From Candidatus Fermentithermobacillus carboniphilus (GTDB lineage Bacteria; Bacillota; Sulfobacillia; Fermentithermobacillales; Fermentithermobacillaceae): 64,000 nt of DNA. The notes below the pieces were generated by a model. It did not search any database, had not been told where the DNA came from, and saw only the letters and a program-made list of their open reading frames with translations. The DNA lies in NCBI GenBank assembly GCA_018208355.1, contig CP062796.1, forward strand, positions 896,494 through 960,493, written 5' to 3'. Positions 24,759 through 35,016 of this stretch are shown piece after piece (within the stretch, counting starts at the first letter, position 1; each line of letters begins with the position of its first letter). The translations under genes were made by a program, and so were the position numbers.

Positions 24759-27700
24759 CACGTATCTTCTCCCTCAGGAGTTCGTATTGGGTAACCCATG
24801 CCTTTCGCCCGTTGTTGAAGACGACTATCGTAGAATCAACGTGTCGAACCAGGAGTTCACATTTCTCGGTAGGTACTGCCGCGATAACCTGGAGACCCAG
24901 GTCGCGGAAGAACTGCATCGCGTTTTCCATTCTATCTACGTCCATGCGATTGAAAGCTTCATCGAATATTACCAATCTCGGGGAATCCAGGTGAGCAGGT
25001 TGGTATAGTTCGAGAAATGACGCAGCTATGGCGACATAAAAGGGGGTCTGCGTCTCGCCGCCCGACTTTTCCCTGCAAACCTTGGCAAAAGAAAGAGTTC
25101 CCGCCGCAGATTCTATACGTATGTCGTAATCCAAATAAGTGCGATAATCGGTGAACTTTCTAATATTCTCCTCACTGCGCTCCTGGTCGGTGTCCATAAT
25201 CATCGCGAAGAGCTCGTCCAGAGCCTGGCCATGGCGCTGCCGGAATACATCCGAGAACAGCGACTGCTGACCTTCGATGGAGTTTTCATCCATTATCATG
25301 TCGTAGTACCTCTGGTAATCGCGGGAAGGCTGGATAGAAAACTGGTACTGATCGTTGCCGAACTTTATCCCCCTCAAGACCTTGTTCAGAGCAGCGATGG
25401 TCGACCGCGCTTCTTGGATGTTCTCCTTAAGTCGATGGATGAAATGCTCCTTGAACTCAATCTCGGCTATCTCCTTGGCTTTTCTAATCCGTTCTTCATA
25501 GGCGGGGAGTTCGCTCTCGACCAGTTTGTCGTGCTCCTCTTGGTAGGCCTGGACATCCTCTGAGGCAGGATCACCGCCGAATCTGTAGGTGACATTGTAT
25601 CTGTGTTTCATCTCGAAAACCTCGCGCCTCAGGTTCTCGACCCGAGATTCTTGGGTCTTCTTGTTTGCCTCAAAGTTCGTGATTATCTGGCCCGGAGTCT
25701 TCGTCCTCCTTTCGTCCGGATACCTCTTCTCTCCGATCTCCTTGGCGTTGGGATGTGTGCTGCAATAGGCCGCAATCTCAGCCTCCAGTCTTCCGCGCTC
25801 GGAGTTAAGCCGCTCCTCCTCTTCTTTCAAGGTTTCGATCTCTTTCTCCAGGCTCCCGGATTCCCTCTCAAAGTTGCCTCTTTCCGCGTCATAACGGCCG
25901 ATGTCCGAACGTATGGATTGAAGCCTTTCTTCGATGGATACGAGATCCGATAGGTCCAAAGAGCTTAGTTCGGACAGAACGTCGACCAGTTGCCGTATGA
26001 CCTCCGGGATCTGAAATGTCCTCTGACTCAGTTCAAGCAACTCATCTGCCCGGTCTATACTCTCAAGGTCACGGAGCACGGATTCGGCGCGTCCAAAGAT
26101 ACCCAGCTTGTCTTGAGCCTCGCTCATTTCCACTTGAATTTCGTCCAATCGCTGTTGCTTTATCTGGATTTGCGCGGAAATCGCATTCTTGCCTATGTAC
26201 GGCACTCTATACACTTCAAATGGAATCTGCCTGGCAGTATGGTTTCTGTAAGTCATGCAGGTGGGGGTGATGGCAACGGAGAAGCGTTTCATCTCTTGCT
26301 CGTTTTCGCACTTCATGACGTTGCCCAGAAGGCGGGCTACGTAGGCTTTCGCATATATGCTATCGCTCTCGACTTCCTCCGCAAGGCTCCCCGGCTTGGC
26401 CTCACGGGAATACTCCAACACTCTCCCTGTATTGACCAGGCCGACCCTTGATATGTTCCTCTTGTACTTTTCCCTCTCATATATGCTGAGAGCCTCATCG
26501 AACTCGTCCGGCTCCACTAGCAGGTCAAACCTCTGGGTGTTCAGGTATCCTTCCACAGCATTTCTCCACTTGGGATCCCTGATCTCCAGAAGCTCACAGA
26601 GCACCTTGGCTTCAATGCCGGACTCGGCCAGGGCATCTCTGAGCTTTTGCACGTTTTCAGGATACACGCGGCGTTCTTTCTTCAAGGAATCCAGTTCGCG
26701 CTCAAGGGAAGCTTTTTCGTTCCTTAGGGCGGAGATTCGGGCACGTACATCATCGATGAACTCTTGTATCCCCGGCAGGTACTCGTGGGCCAAAATGCGG
26801 AGTTGCTCCAGGAGGTCCTGCAACCCGCTTTTCTGTGCCCGGGCTATCTCCTGCTCGGCCCCGGCCAGATCCTGAACCGCATCAACGAAACCGCCTCCGG
26901 CATCCAACGTCCCCACCCTATCCGCCAAGGACTTTGCGGACTCCCCGGCCTGTCCGAGAAGGGTGAAGACTGACGCCGCTTTTTCCAGAATCTCGATGTC
27001 TGCTGCGGCCAGACCCGTAAACTCAGCTGTACCGCGATTCTTGTTGACAGCCGGCGCCCCGACGTCAGTCCCAGCCGGACCCCGAAGCAAGGTCTGCCCC
27101 TGGAGGCAAAGCACTCGCCTGATATCCTCCGCCGTCTTTCGACACCTATTCGAGAACTTGTCGGCGGCCTGAACGAGGTAAGAGAGTGTGGCCTGCAAAG
27201 AGGCTTTTTGTCTTTCCAAATCTCGTTTTTTGTTGTACACAGCTTTTGACGCCCGGAGCTGTAAGAGTTCCTGCTCTTCGTCCCTGAGCTTCTCGAGGAC
27301 TTTCACGTAGTCTTCAAGTTTCGCGCGGACCTCACTCAGTCGTTCGCTGCGATTCAATCTTTTCTGCTCGATCATCTTTATGCTTTCTTCGCACTCTTCA
27401 AGCCTGGCTCGCAGAATAAGATACTCTTGCACCTCGATACTCTGCTTTATGGAGGAAATCTCCTCGTGCTTTTTGAGGATAGGCTCGAGCGCGGCGATCT
27501 TCTCCTTGGTCTGTTTCACCAACACTTCGTATTCCTGATAGTGCCTGAAGTTCTCCAGCATTGCCTCGACGTTCAGGGGTTTTTCGTCGAGCACGTAATC
27601 ATAGACGAACTTCTGGATGTCCGTAATCGGCTGAAATGCAACGCCCTTTGTTATAAGCGAGAAGAACCGTTCGGACACATGGCCGAACCGGGCCAGGAGA

Positions 27701-28236
27701 TTCCTTCGGTATTCATCTGCGGTGGTGAAGAACCTGGCATTCCGCCGTAAACGGACCCTGTCACGAAACTCCTTCCTGCCGTAGGGTCTGAGTCTGCCGG
27801 AAGAAGATTTCTCGAGAAACAGACTGTCATCGATCGTACAGTTGTCGAGTATGAAATAGCAGGCCTCATAGTCTCCCGATGCGTAAACATCTATGACCAC
27901 CCCGGCTACAAAGGAGGTCTTCTTCTCGACGTGGAAAAACTCGAGGGCCACATATGAAGTGAAATCCCCGTTACGAAGGTATGCAGATTCCTCCGAACCT
28001 GTTTTGCATCTGAGATAGCCCATGAGGTCCCGTTTGCTCTGGGAATGGGCAGACTCATTGAACCGTATCTTTCGCTGATCCCCAATGATGGCAAACTGAA
28101 GGGCGTCTAGAATCGTTGACTTGCCCGAACCGTTTTCGCCGGTAATCAGAGTACTGCCCACAAAGGAGATGGTTTGGTTTGTAAAGTAGTGCCAGTTTAT
28201 GAGCTTGGCTCGAACCAGACTCTTCAATAGGGCCAC
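24709..28236 (-). CDS. jetC: Wadjet SMC-like ATPase JetC
   Basis: 1175 residues from a GTG directly after the jetB stop. Walker A GENGSGKS (33-40) opens the protein, and ABC signature CREKSGGETQTPFYVAIAAS and Walker B RLVIFDEAFNRMD close it, with long coiled-coil arms and a hinge (ILRDPKW-like LLEIRDPKWRNAVEGYLNTQ) between. This is the MukB-related SMC architecture (COG4913). With JetA and JetB it forms a condensin-like motor that extrudes DNA loops and recognises small circles. Jet ATPases of this group are about 1100-1200 residues, so it is full length. Confidence 0.92.
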   Translation of the reverse strand: MALLKSLVRAKLINWHYFTNQTISFVGSTLITGENGSGKSTILDALQFAIIGDQRKIRFNESAHSQSKRDLMGYLRCKTGSEESAYLRNGDFTSYVALEFFHVEKKTSFVAGVVIDVYASGDYEACYFILDNCTIDDSLFLEKSSSGRLRPYGRKEFRDRVRLRRNARFFTTADEYRRNLLARFGHVSERFFSLITKGVAFQPITDIQKFVYDYVLDEKPLNVEAMLENFRHYQEYEVLVKQTKEKIAALEPILKKHEEISSIKQSIEVQEYLILRARLEECEESIKMIEQKRLNRSERLSEVRAKLEDYVKVLEKLRDEEQELLQLRASKAVYNKKRDLERQKASLQATLSYLVQAADKFSNRCRKTAEDIRRVLCLQGQTLLRGPAGTDVGAPAVNKNRGTAEFTGLAAADIEILEKAASVFTLLGQAGESAKSLADRVGTLDAGGGFVDAVQDLAGAEQEIARAQKSGLQDLLEQLRILAHEYLPGIQEFIDDVRARISALRNEKASLERELDSLKKERRVYPENVQKLRDALAESGIEAKVLCELLEIRDPKWRNAVEGYLNTQRFDLLVEPDEFDEALSIYEREKYKRNISRVGLVNTGRVLEYSREAKPGSLAEEVESDSIYAKAYVARLLGNVMKCENEQEMKRFSVAITPTCMTYRNHTARQIPFEVYRVPYIGKNAISAQIQIKQQRLDEIQVEMSEAQDKLGIFGRAESVLRDLESIDRADELLELSQRTFQIPEVIRQLVDVLSELSSLDLSDLVSIEERLQSIRSDIGRYDAERGNFERESGSLEKEIETLKEEEERLNSERGRLEAEIAAYCSTHPNAKEIGEKRYPDERRTKTPGQIITNFEANKKTQESRVENLRREVFEMKHRYNVTYRFGGDPASEDVQAYQEEHDKLVESELPAYEERIRKAKEIAEIEFKEHFIHRLKENIQEARSTIAALNKVLRGIKFGNDQYQFSIQPSRDYQRYYDMIMDENSIEGQQSLFSDVFRQRHGQALDELFAMIMDTDQERSEENIRKFTDYRTYLDYDIRIESAAGTLSFAKVCREKSGGETQTPFYVAIAASFLELYQPAHLDSPRLVIFDEAFNRMDVDRMENAMQFFRDLGLQVIAAVPTEKCELLVRHVDSTIVVFNNGRKAWVTQYELLREKIRDEGLPKTDTGQVAGEV

Positions 28237-28959
28237 CTACCCTTCGCACGATCGCGTGATATCCTCTTCGCCGTCGTCATCGCCGTCTTCGCCGCCATCA
28301 TCTTCTTCCGCCGCCGCTGCCGCCTCACTGTCCGCATCCCCGATTTCCTGGGATTCTCCGGTCTCTCCAACACGTTCGCGGTTTGCCAACGCTTCAAGAC
28401 TGCGCTTGACCTCGTCTAAATTCTCGGTTCTCACGGCGAACAATATGGCCGGCGAGACAAGCAACCGGGTAGACGGGTCTGTGACATCGCTGTCCAGGGA
28501 ATCTAAGATGTTGTACTTTTTGAGAAGTCCGATGCACTCCCTCAAGGTTTTCTTGTCCAGGGGCCGGGACGTAGCCTTAAAAGCTAGAAGACGACTCTGC
28601 AAGTCCTCAACGGTGACAACCACACTGTCGTTGGGATTCAGGTCCTTCCTCGCTTCCTCGTAGATCAGCCGTAACGTCAAGAGAACGACGCTCTGGATGG
28701 CATTCAGGCGGAGATGAGTCTGACCATATGGAGAAACCACAAAAGCGACTCCATACGTGTCATCCACCGTGAGGGACCACCCGAGCAACTGAAAAAAGCC
28801 CTCGAAAGCAGAAAGGTATTGCTTCACGAAATAATAGTCCCGCCGAAGGTCTCCTTGGCGCGTGACGAAGGTAGACGAAAGAAACATATTAAGAATCCTC
28901 GAAAAGTCCTCCCGCTGTCTTGAGTTCATGCTCTCGTACTCTTGGTACCAGTTCTGCAT
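28237..28959 (-). CDS. jetB: Wadjet JetB (MukE-like, DUF4194)
   Basis: About 240 residues from the ATG at 28959 (aaaggag upstream). A longer frame to 29022 exists but lies entirely within jetA. Winged-helix segments appear as in MukE-like kite proteins (RREDFSRILN-type start, then LNAIQSVVLLTLRLIYEEAR, and KTLRECIGLLKKYNILDSLD). The end is a very acidic tail (AEEDDGGEDGDDDGEED). JetB bridges JetA and JetC. It overlaps jetA by 71 bases and abuts jetC, consistent with a single tightly coupled operon. Confidence 0.85.
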   Translation of the reverse strand: MQNWYQEYESMNSRQREDFSRILNMFLSSTFVTRQGDLRRDYYFVKQYLSAFEGFFQLLGWSLTVDDTYGVAFVVSPYGQTHLRLNAIQSVVLLTLRLIYEEARKDLNPNDSVVVTVEDLQSRLLAFKATSRPLDKKTLRECIGLLKKYNILDSLDSDVTDPSTRLLVSPAILFAVRTENLDEVKRSLEALANRERVGETGESQEIGDADSEAAAAAEEDDGGEDGDDDGEEDITRSCEG

Positions 28960-30631
28960 TCGGGCGCTCCTTTCGGTTCGAACCAGAGTGCTTCTGGGGA
29001 TGCTTCTGACGAGAAATCCCATGCTTCCGAGTGATGATCATGTCCGTAAAACGAAACATGCCGCCAGCGGATTCTGCGATAGTATCGAGGGGCTCAATTT
29101 CATAGGAAACCCTCTTGTTCTGGGAGTACGCAGCAGCGTAAATCAAGCGCACGAAATCGTCCATGGACTCCAGGTTCATCTCGCTGGCCCTGCCGCTATC
29201 TCTATGCCCCAGCTTCTTGACGACCCAATTGTCAACCTCTTCATAACTGATCCTCTGGAACAAGCTCTTAGCCAGCCACCGGTGAGCAGCCTCCACTTCT
29301 GCATCATCCGGTTCATCGTCCCAGAGCTCAACAGGCGTATGTGTGCGGGCTTTCCGCGGGGTGTAAAGGGATGCTGAATCGAGAAGCTCCACATCAACAA
29401 GGGAAAACAGCCTGTCGACAGGAAATACAGTCCTCTTGCCCATCAGCCCACGCTCCAAGGAGTATCCCATCAAGCACAAAAGCTGGATGAGCGCACCTTC
29501 TGTATCCCGGCTGTTATTCAGGAAGTACTTGACCTGCTGGAGTGATGCCCGGGCATACTGCTCGTTCTTGCGGTCGATCTCGTTGAGAATGTGGTCTATG
29601 TTGGCGTAGGAATTCTCGATGAAAGAAAGCTTGGACAATATGTCACTCCTTGCCTCAGCAAGAGAACCTGTAAACAGTTTCTCATCCAAAGCGCTCTGTG
29701 CAAGCACTGAGATTATGGTTGGATCGTTTTTCCATGCTCTTACTGTACTGAGGATCTTGCTCCGGTACTTATAGACGCTGTCGGAGGTCTTAAGCTGATG
29801 GTAAGCCTTGTCCAGTATTTCCTGCTGATACTCTAGAAAATGAACGGCCAGAATGTCCTGAGGCCTTTTTTGCGCGAGCATTTTCTTGGTATAGCGCTTG
29901 ATGTTCTGATACAGGGAGTGCAGGTAGTCGATGAGTTCATTTGTCGCGTCGTATGCCACGTCTACGGAATCGGCTCTGGGTTCAGCAGCTTCAACTAGGG
30001 CAGCGTACGTTCCATATACATATCCCCTGTAACTAGGCTTTTCTTGAGACGCAATCCTATGTAGAGCCCGGAGTATTTCCATCGAGTAATCAGGTATCAC
30101 GACCACTTCCCGGTAGTCCGACCTGACTTCAATGTCTATCCAGCCGGTACGCTTGAGCTTCCTGATTATGTCGTTGGCTCGTTCCCGGGCCGACCGCAGA
30201 ACAACCGGGGCCTCGCCGTCTGATCCGACATGGGACAAAGGCAGCGATTCCAATACGACAACAGGCCGGACAGCGGTTGAACCGGCAGACATAGGCCCGG
30301 CCTTATATACCTCATCCAAACTGTCGCGCAGGTCCTTTTCCAGAAGTTGGGCCAGTCGTGAAAGCGGAGGTGTCAAGGTCGAAGAGAATTCTTTCTGGTT
30401 CTGTCCCTCGGGCAGGGGTGGTTCCGCGCCTTCACTTGGAAGATTGCCTGTTTCCAGAAGTTCAAGATACTGCTGGATCTCCTCCACCAGGTTTTCCCTG
30501 GGAATCCCAAACCCATAGATTCTGCTCATGTCGTAAATGCGGAGAAGAATGTGGCTGTATATCTCCTTCACCGGGCTGGCCAGAACACCGAAAAGATTCT
30601 CAGGTAGAATTTTGAAAAGACTTATACCCAC
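28889..30631 (-). CDS. jetA: Wadjet JetA (MukF-like kleisin)
   Basis: 580 residues from a GTG with gaggtg nine bases upstream. The start MGISLFKILPENLFGVLASP and the long helical middle with LRALHRIASQEKPSYRGYVY match the JetA family (PF18982, formerly DUF5716) rather than the DUF3375 form, which suggests a type II- or III-like Wadjet. As the kleisin subunit it connects the two JetC heads. It is the first gene of jetABCD and overlaps jetB. The subtype is a judgement from memory. Confidence 0.85.
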   Translation of the reverse strand: MGISLFKILPENLFGVLASPVKEIYSHILLRIYDMSRIYGFGIPRENLVEEIQQYLELLETGNLPSEGAEPPLPEGQNQKEFSSTLTPPLSRLAQLLEKDLRDSLDEVYKAGPMSAGSTAVRPVVVLESLPLSHVGSDGEAPVVLRSARERANDIIRKLKRTGWIDIEVRSDYREVVVIPDYSMEILRALHRIASQEKPSYRGYVYGTYAALVEAAEPRADSVDVAYDATNELIDYLHSLYQNIKRYTKKMLAQKRPQDILAVHFLEYQQEILDKAYHQLKTSDSVYKYRSKILSTVRAWKNDPTIISVLAQSALDEKLFTGSLAEARSDILSKLSFIENSYANIDHILNEIDRKNEQYARASLQQVKYFLNNSRDTEGALIQLLCLMGYSLERGLMGKRTVFPVDRLFSLVDVELLDSASLYTPRKARTHTPVELWDDEPDDAEVEAAHRWLAKSLFQRISYEEVDNWVVKKLGHRDSGRASEMNLESMDDFVRLIYAAAYSQNKRVSYEIEPLDTIAESAGGMFRFTDMIITRKHGISRQKHPQKHSGSNRKERPNAELVPRVREHELKTAGGLFEDS

Positions 30632-31031
30632 AGACAGAACACCTCATCGTTTGAATCCATCGGACTCTTTGTCCGAGAGGCATCAGTGACTACTCGACGC
30701 CCAGGCTGGTCGAAGGGCCTCTATGGCTCCTGACTCCTCATTTACCACGTGACCGTACTATCAACACGTTACTGAGCATACGAGCTGCCATCTGTCGGCT
30801 GAACACGCTAAAAAGACTCTGCCAGCACTAAGATCTGTGGTGGAAGCGTGCAAGACCGCAGGGTCTGCGAGCCGAAACGCGACCGCTACAGTCATGAACC
30901 AATCTTCACCGCAAGCATGTCCTACCCAGTTACAGTTTACCCCAGCCGGAGCCTGTGAGGAAGACTGGTCTGACATCTTCTCGGCCCTACGAACAGTTTG
31001 AGATTCTGTCAGGTATGGAGCTCGCAATTGC
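30632..31031. other. Intergenic region, nothing recognised
   Basis: About 400 bases between the Wadjet operon and the AlbA_2 gene, both on the minus strand. It must hold the jetA promoter, but no clear -35/-10 pair or operator symmetry stood out, and no ORF here looks real. Confidence 0.4.
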
Positions 31032-32222
31032 CTAGATTTCCCGCCGGTGTTGACCTATGGAGGGTCGGGGCAGCCGCACTACAAACTGTTGATTTTCCAC
31101 GGAGAATTGCGGTTCCAAGCCCAACTTCTCTCGCATGAGACGGATAACTCGCGGGATGCCACTGCCGGCGTCAGTTACCAGCCTAAGTTTGAGAAGGATA
31201 TTGTAGATGGTAGGATTTCGAAGCACATGAATCCCCGTTCTAAGAGACTCGATAGTCACGGTGTTCGGTAACAAACCTGGGGTCCATATCTCGACCCGGT
31301 CGTCAAACACGATAACTCGGATCGGCCCGGAAATCGTGTAGTCCCGGTGCGCCACCGCATTCACCAGTAATTCCCTGAGAACCACTAGAGGGATCTCCGG
31401 CTCAGCCTCAGGTTCCATCGCAACAAGCTGGTGCGGACACCGGAGATGAATCTGAAGGAATCGGAGAGTATCCTCCAGGATTTGCCTTACCCGGCCCTCG
31501 ATGCGCTTCTGGTCCTGGGGAACATTGGATATCTCAGTTCCGGGGATTCGGAGAGCGGAAACATAAGCGTAGGGTACATGCTCCTGTGGCCTTCTGGCAA
31601 GAAAAAGCGCTCCTGCCACGGTGAGTTGTTTCCCACGCTCTGATTCGCCGAGAAGGCGCCAATTCATTAGGAGCCTGTCCTGCGGCATATCGCCAATTTC
31701 GATTCCCAAGTCTAAGGCAGACTTGATTAACTCGTCAATCGCTCCACTGTCCAGGTCCGATAGGCCTGATCGGTAAACCAATGTCTCGTCGTAATAAAGA
31801 TATCCTGAAGACTGAAGCATACGCCGGAGTTCCTCATTCGACGCCGGCCGCGTTCCCGAACTGGTTCTTACCCAGGGAACACCTTGCCTTGTCTTGTACG
31901 GACGCATCTCGCCTCTAGGCACTTCAACCAGGACAACCGCCTTGCCGTCCTCAAACTCGACCGAAATCGACCTTACGACTATGGGAGGCTCGCAGTTATT
32001 CAGCGCAATATTATCCACCCATTGGCACACCTGGTCGACGTTACTAACCCCTTTCACAGTGCCATCGTCCGCCACCCCAATAAGGATCCACCCACCATCA
32101 GAGTTGGCGAACGATACAATGGTTCTGGCCATGCTATCGGGGTTGGTTTGCTGCTCTTTGAACTCGGTATGGAAATCTTCCCCGCGGGCAATCCGCATTT
32201 TGACTTCTGTTAGGTCGGGCAT
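31032..32222 (-). CDS. AlbA_2/Schlafen domain plus HATPase_c protein (RecG-related, COG2865)
   Basis: 397 residues from the ATG at 32222, eleven bases after the upstream TrlF stop. Residues ~1-135 are an AlbA_2 (Schlafen-like) domain (GEDFHTEFKEQQTN, then IVSFANSDGGWILIGVADDG). Residues ~220-390 are a histidine-kinase-type ATPase (VVLRELLVNAVAHRDYTISG, VEIWTPGLLPN, and DAGSGIPRVI). COG2865 proteins are labelled transcriptional regulators or RecG-like, though they are not helicases. It is co-directional with TrlF, so the two probably work together. The role is unproven. Confidence 0.75.
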   Translation of the reverse strand: MPDLTEVKMRIARGEDFHTEFKEQQTNPDSMARTIVSFANSDGGWILIGVADDGTVKGVSNVDQVCQWVDNIALNNCEPPIVVRSISVEFEDGKAVVLVEVPRGEMRPYKTRQGVPWVRTSSGTRPASNEELRRMLQSSGYLYYDETLVYRSGLSDLDSGAIDELIKSALDLGIEIGDMPQDRLLMNWRLLGESERGKQLTVAGALFLARRPQEHVPYAYVSALRIPGTEISNVPQDQKRIEGRVRQILEDTLRFLQIHLRCPHQLVAMEPEAEPEIPLVVLRELLVNAVAHRDYTISGPIRVIVFDDRVEIWTPGLLPNTVTIESLRTGIHVLRNPTIYNILLKLRLVTDAGSGIPRVIRLMREKLGLEPQFSVENQQFVVRLPRPSIGQHRREI

Positions 32223-32232
32223 GCTCAGGCTT

Positions 32233-35016
32233 TCACCTCTCAACATCAACCGCACCGTATTTCCTGGCGCGTAGCCGAAAAGCGTCTTCTCCGCCCTCCA
32301 TGATCTGCTTAACGGCCTCCCGGACACTTCTCCGGTCAATAGAGCCTATGTCGCTGATGTTGGATCTCCCATCTCTCGCCGTCAGCGCAACGATGAGTTC
32401 AGCATCTCCAAGGACAGGGATATTGGGATTGTGTGTCGCTGCAATGATCTGTCTCTTACCCTTCTGTTCCCTAAGAATCTTAACAACTCCTTCATAGATA
32501 AACCGGTTATCTAGGTCATCCTCAGGCTGATCAATCACAAGTGGGCGGTCCTCCTGCTGCAAGAGAATCAGCAAGATAGCTGTGGCCCTCTGTCCGTCAG
32601 AGAGCTTCTCCACTGGGATCTCTGCCCCGTCAATCATCATGGAGATCTTGATTTCGTCATCGGGAAAGAGCATTTCAAGTTCATGCAGTCTGCTCTCATC
32701 TTGCATGAGCCAGTTAACTATCTGTTGCGACCTGGTCGGGCTCAGATCAAACTGTCGCGCAAGCTCTTCGGGCCCTTTGCGCACCGCCTCGGCTACATGC
32801 TGGCCGTCAGCCGGAGACATGTCCTTGGCTGAATAGAGTTTTTCCAGACTGGCCTTGTCAACCCGGGAACCGGAGAACAGGCCCGCCAACCGCTTCGTGT
32901 ACTCCTCAGCGTTGCCCTTGTATTTGACGCTCACCTTCACCTGCGGGCGGAGTCTTTCAGTCAAGAGATCAGCTTGCTTTCGGCGGAGAGAAAAGATGTT
33001 GTAGCGCGCATCGCGGAGCTCCTCAAGCATCTCCTTGCGCCGCCTCACCGCTTCGGCGAGTTCTCGCTCCGCTTTGGCCAGAACATCCAGTTCAGCCGAT
33101 ACCTTGGCTTCTTCGCGAGTCAATCGGTCTAACCTGTCCGGATCCAGCGTGTCATGCCCCAAAGATTGTTTCACCTTCCGGATCGTTTCATCGATGGGCA
33201 TCCTGGCATCCTTCCAGGCCTTCTCAAGCTCCGCAAGCCTGGACTGCGTGGTTGCCAGCTTGCTCTTTGCCTCGGAAAACATCGCCTTTAACTCACTCAC
33301 CAGAGAATCGACTAATCTCGATGCGGACTGTACAATACCTCTGTTCGAGCTCTGAGCCTGTAAGGACAGCCTGGCGATATCCCGACTGGACTCCTCAATC
33401 TCGGTCTCAGCCGAATCGAGGATGTTCCCAATTGTCCCCGCACGCGACACGATAAGGCGCAGGATCTCTTCATCCTTTGAAAGAAGCGTCATATCCCTGA
33501 GTTTGTCGGCTAGACCTTCTCTCTGGTAGAGCTGGATCTCGTGTCTTATCCCATCCAACTCTTTCTGCTTGTCTTCTTTCTGTTCAAGAATGCGACGCAG
33601 TCTAGCGATCTCTGCGCCGTTTTTCCGGAGCTCCTCCTCCCGTTTGCGAATCTCAATCTGCTTTTCGCGAGCGGTACTACCTATGACGTCGTCTATCAGA
33701 TTCACCCGCTTGACGGGGTCTACAGCGATTGAGTAAATCTCCCTCTGACCGAAGAACAGCGGCCATACGTCATATCCCAGTATGTCCCCTGGCGCCAGGT
33801 CTACTTGAGTCTCAGACCGGTAGTCGGCACTGATCTCGTAGACGCGAGGCTTTTGACCGTAAACTCTGTCTACGCGGTAGATTCGATAGACACTACCACC
33901 GACATGCCTTTCGAGCCACACCGAGACTTTTCCACCGCTTTCCAGGCTGTGCTTCACAAGGCTGGCACGGTATTCGGTTTCAACGAAAGGCTTTATGTCC
34001 AAGGCGTACCGAATTGTCTCTAGCAATGCTGACTTCCCGGCTCCTCGACCGCCGATGATAGTATTCAATTCCGGGCTCCAGACTACTCTCATCCCACCAA
34101 GGAAGCCACTTCCCTCAACTTCCACCGCAAGGAGCCGGGTATACAGGAGCTGTGGGGCAGTGCCTACTCGGACCATTACCTGGGAGTCAGCCATGGCAAG
34201 GGCAACCGCACGAATATCCTCCAATGTGCTAATCTTCAGGTAGGTAGTACGCAGACACCCTGATTGCCGGAACTTGGTCCCGATGTCCCCGATGGACTTG
34301 GGATCGGAAAAGTCCACAGAAGCAACACGGTTAAGAACGTCCTTACTGATTGCTCCAGTGGAAAGTAACCTCTGCCTGTCTGTATCCTCAAAGCACTCTA
34401 TGGCATGGGGTTCAATGTCACATATGAACTTCGCCTGACCTTGTAGCGAATAACTCTTGAATAGCCCCTTATCATCGTTAGGGTGAGGGAGGATGATGAT
34501 CGGGGAAAGCTGCCGACGGATCTCCTTAATCGCCTTTTCGACGCCATCGGCAGGTTCTATCTCTCGATGAGAGCCATCATCGCCGAAAAGAGGGTCGGCA
34601 ACGTTCCTGTCCACTGAGTTTATGACCCGGTTGATAGCATCGGGATCTGTCTTTGCATCAAAGATCGCCAGCACGTGCAGGCCGCGTTTGCCCGCGCTTC
34701 CTGGGCCGAAGTCAAGTTCCGTACCGGGCAGAACAACGATGCCCAGTTTTGCCGCTTCGTCTCGTATCGGCATAAACCACGACTTTCTTATGCCGTTGTA
34801 ATCAGTTATGGCTGCCAGCTTTATGCCCTGATCGTGAAGCTGCCTGACGTAATCTCGCACAATCTGACTCTTATGAGCTTCATTTCGAGGATCCAGACCA
34901 TTGGGACACCTGAAACTGTTGACGCCCGGCGTATGAAGGTGGAAATCAACGCGAACCCAACGAGAACCCTGATAATTGCCAGTCCACCATGGGTAACCAT
35001 TGCTGCCGGTAGACAT
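32233..35016 (-). CDS. TrlF-like PHP phosphoesterase fused to SMC-like ATPase
   Basis: About 927 residues from the ATG at 35016 (gggggtgat upstream). An earlier ATG at 35037 is possible. The N-terminus is a PHP domain: VDFHLHTPG, AAITDYNG and LPGTELDFG (metal-binding His and Asp). Then Walker A IIGGRGAGKSALLETI, long coiled coil from ~480 to 760, and Walker B PLVIDQPEDDLDNRF follow, as in Rad50/SMC-like ATPases. This is the TrlF type, often found near restriction or defence genes. It probably senses or cuts nucleic acid, with the PHP part as phosphoesterase or nuclease. This is inference. It forms an operon with the AlbA_2 gene. Confidence 0.8.
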   Translation of the reverse strand: MSTGSNGYPWWTGNYQGSRWVRVDFHLHTPGVNSFRCPNGLDPRNEAHKSQIVRDYVRQLHDQGIKLAAITDYNGIRKSWFMPIRDEAAKLGIVVLPGTELDFGPGSAGKRGLHVLAIFDAKTDPDAINRVINSVDRNVADPLFGDDGSHREIEPADGVEKAIKEIRRQLSPIIILPHPNDDKGLFKSYSLQGQAKFICDIEPHAIECFEDTDRQRLLSTGAISKDVLNRVASVDFSDPKSIGDIGTKFRQSGCLRTTYLKISTLEDIRAVALAMADSQVMVRVGTAPQLLYTRLLAVEVEGSGFLGGMRVVWSPELNTIIGGRGAGKSALLETIRYALDIKPFVETEYRASLVKHSLESGGKVSVWLERHVGGSVYRIYRVDRVYGQKPRVYEISADYRSETQVDLAPGDILGYDVWPLFFGQREIYSIAVDPVKRVNLIDDVIGSTAREKQIEIRKREEELRKNGAEIARLRRILEQKEDKQKELDGIRHEIQLYQREGLADKLRDMTLLSKDEEILRLIVSRAGTIGNILDSAETEIEESSRDIARLSLQAQSSNRGIVQSASRLVDSLVSELKAMFSEAKSKLATTQSRLAELEKAWKDARMPIDETIRKVKQSLGHDTLDPDRLDRLTREEAKVSAELDVLAKAERELAEAVRRRKEMLEELRDARYNIFSLRRKQADLLTERLRPQVKVSVKYKGNAEEYTKRLAGLFSGSRVDKASLEKLYSAKDMSPADGQHVAEAVRKGPEELARQFDLSPTRSQQIVNWLMQDESRLHELEMLFPDDEIKISMMIDGAEIPVEKLSDGQRATAILLILLQQEDRPLVIDQPEDDLDNRFIYEGVVKILREQKGKRQIIAATHNPNIPVLGDAELIVALTARDGRSNISDIGSIDRRSVREAVKQIMEGGEDAFRLRARKYGAVDVER

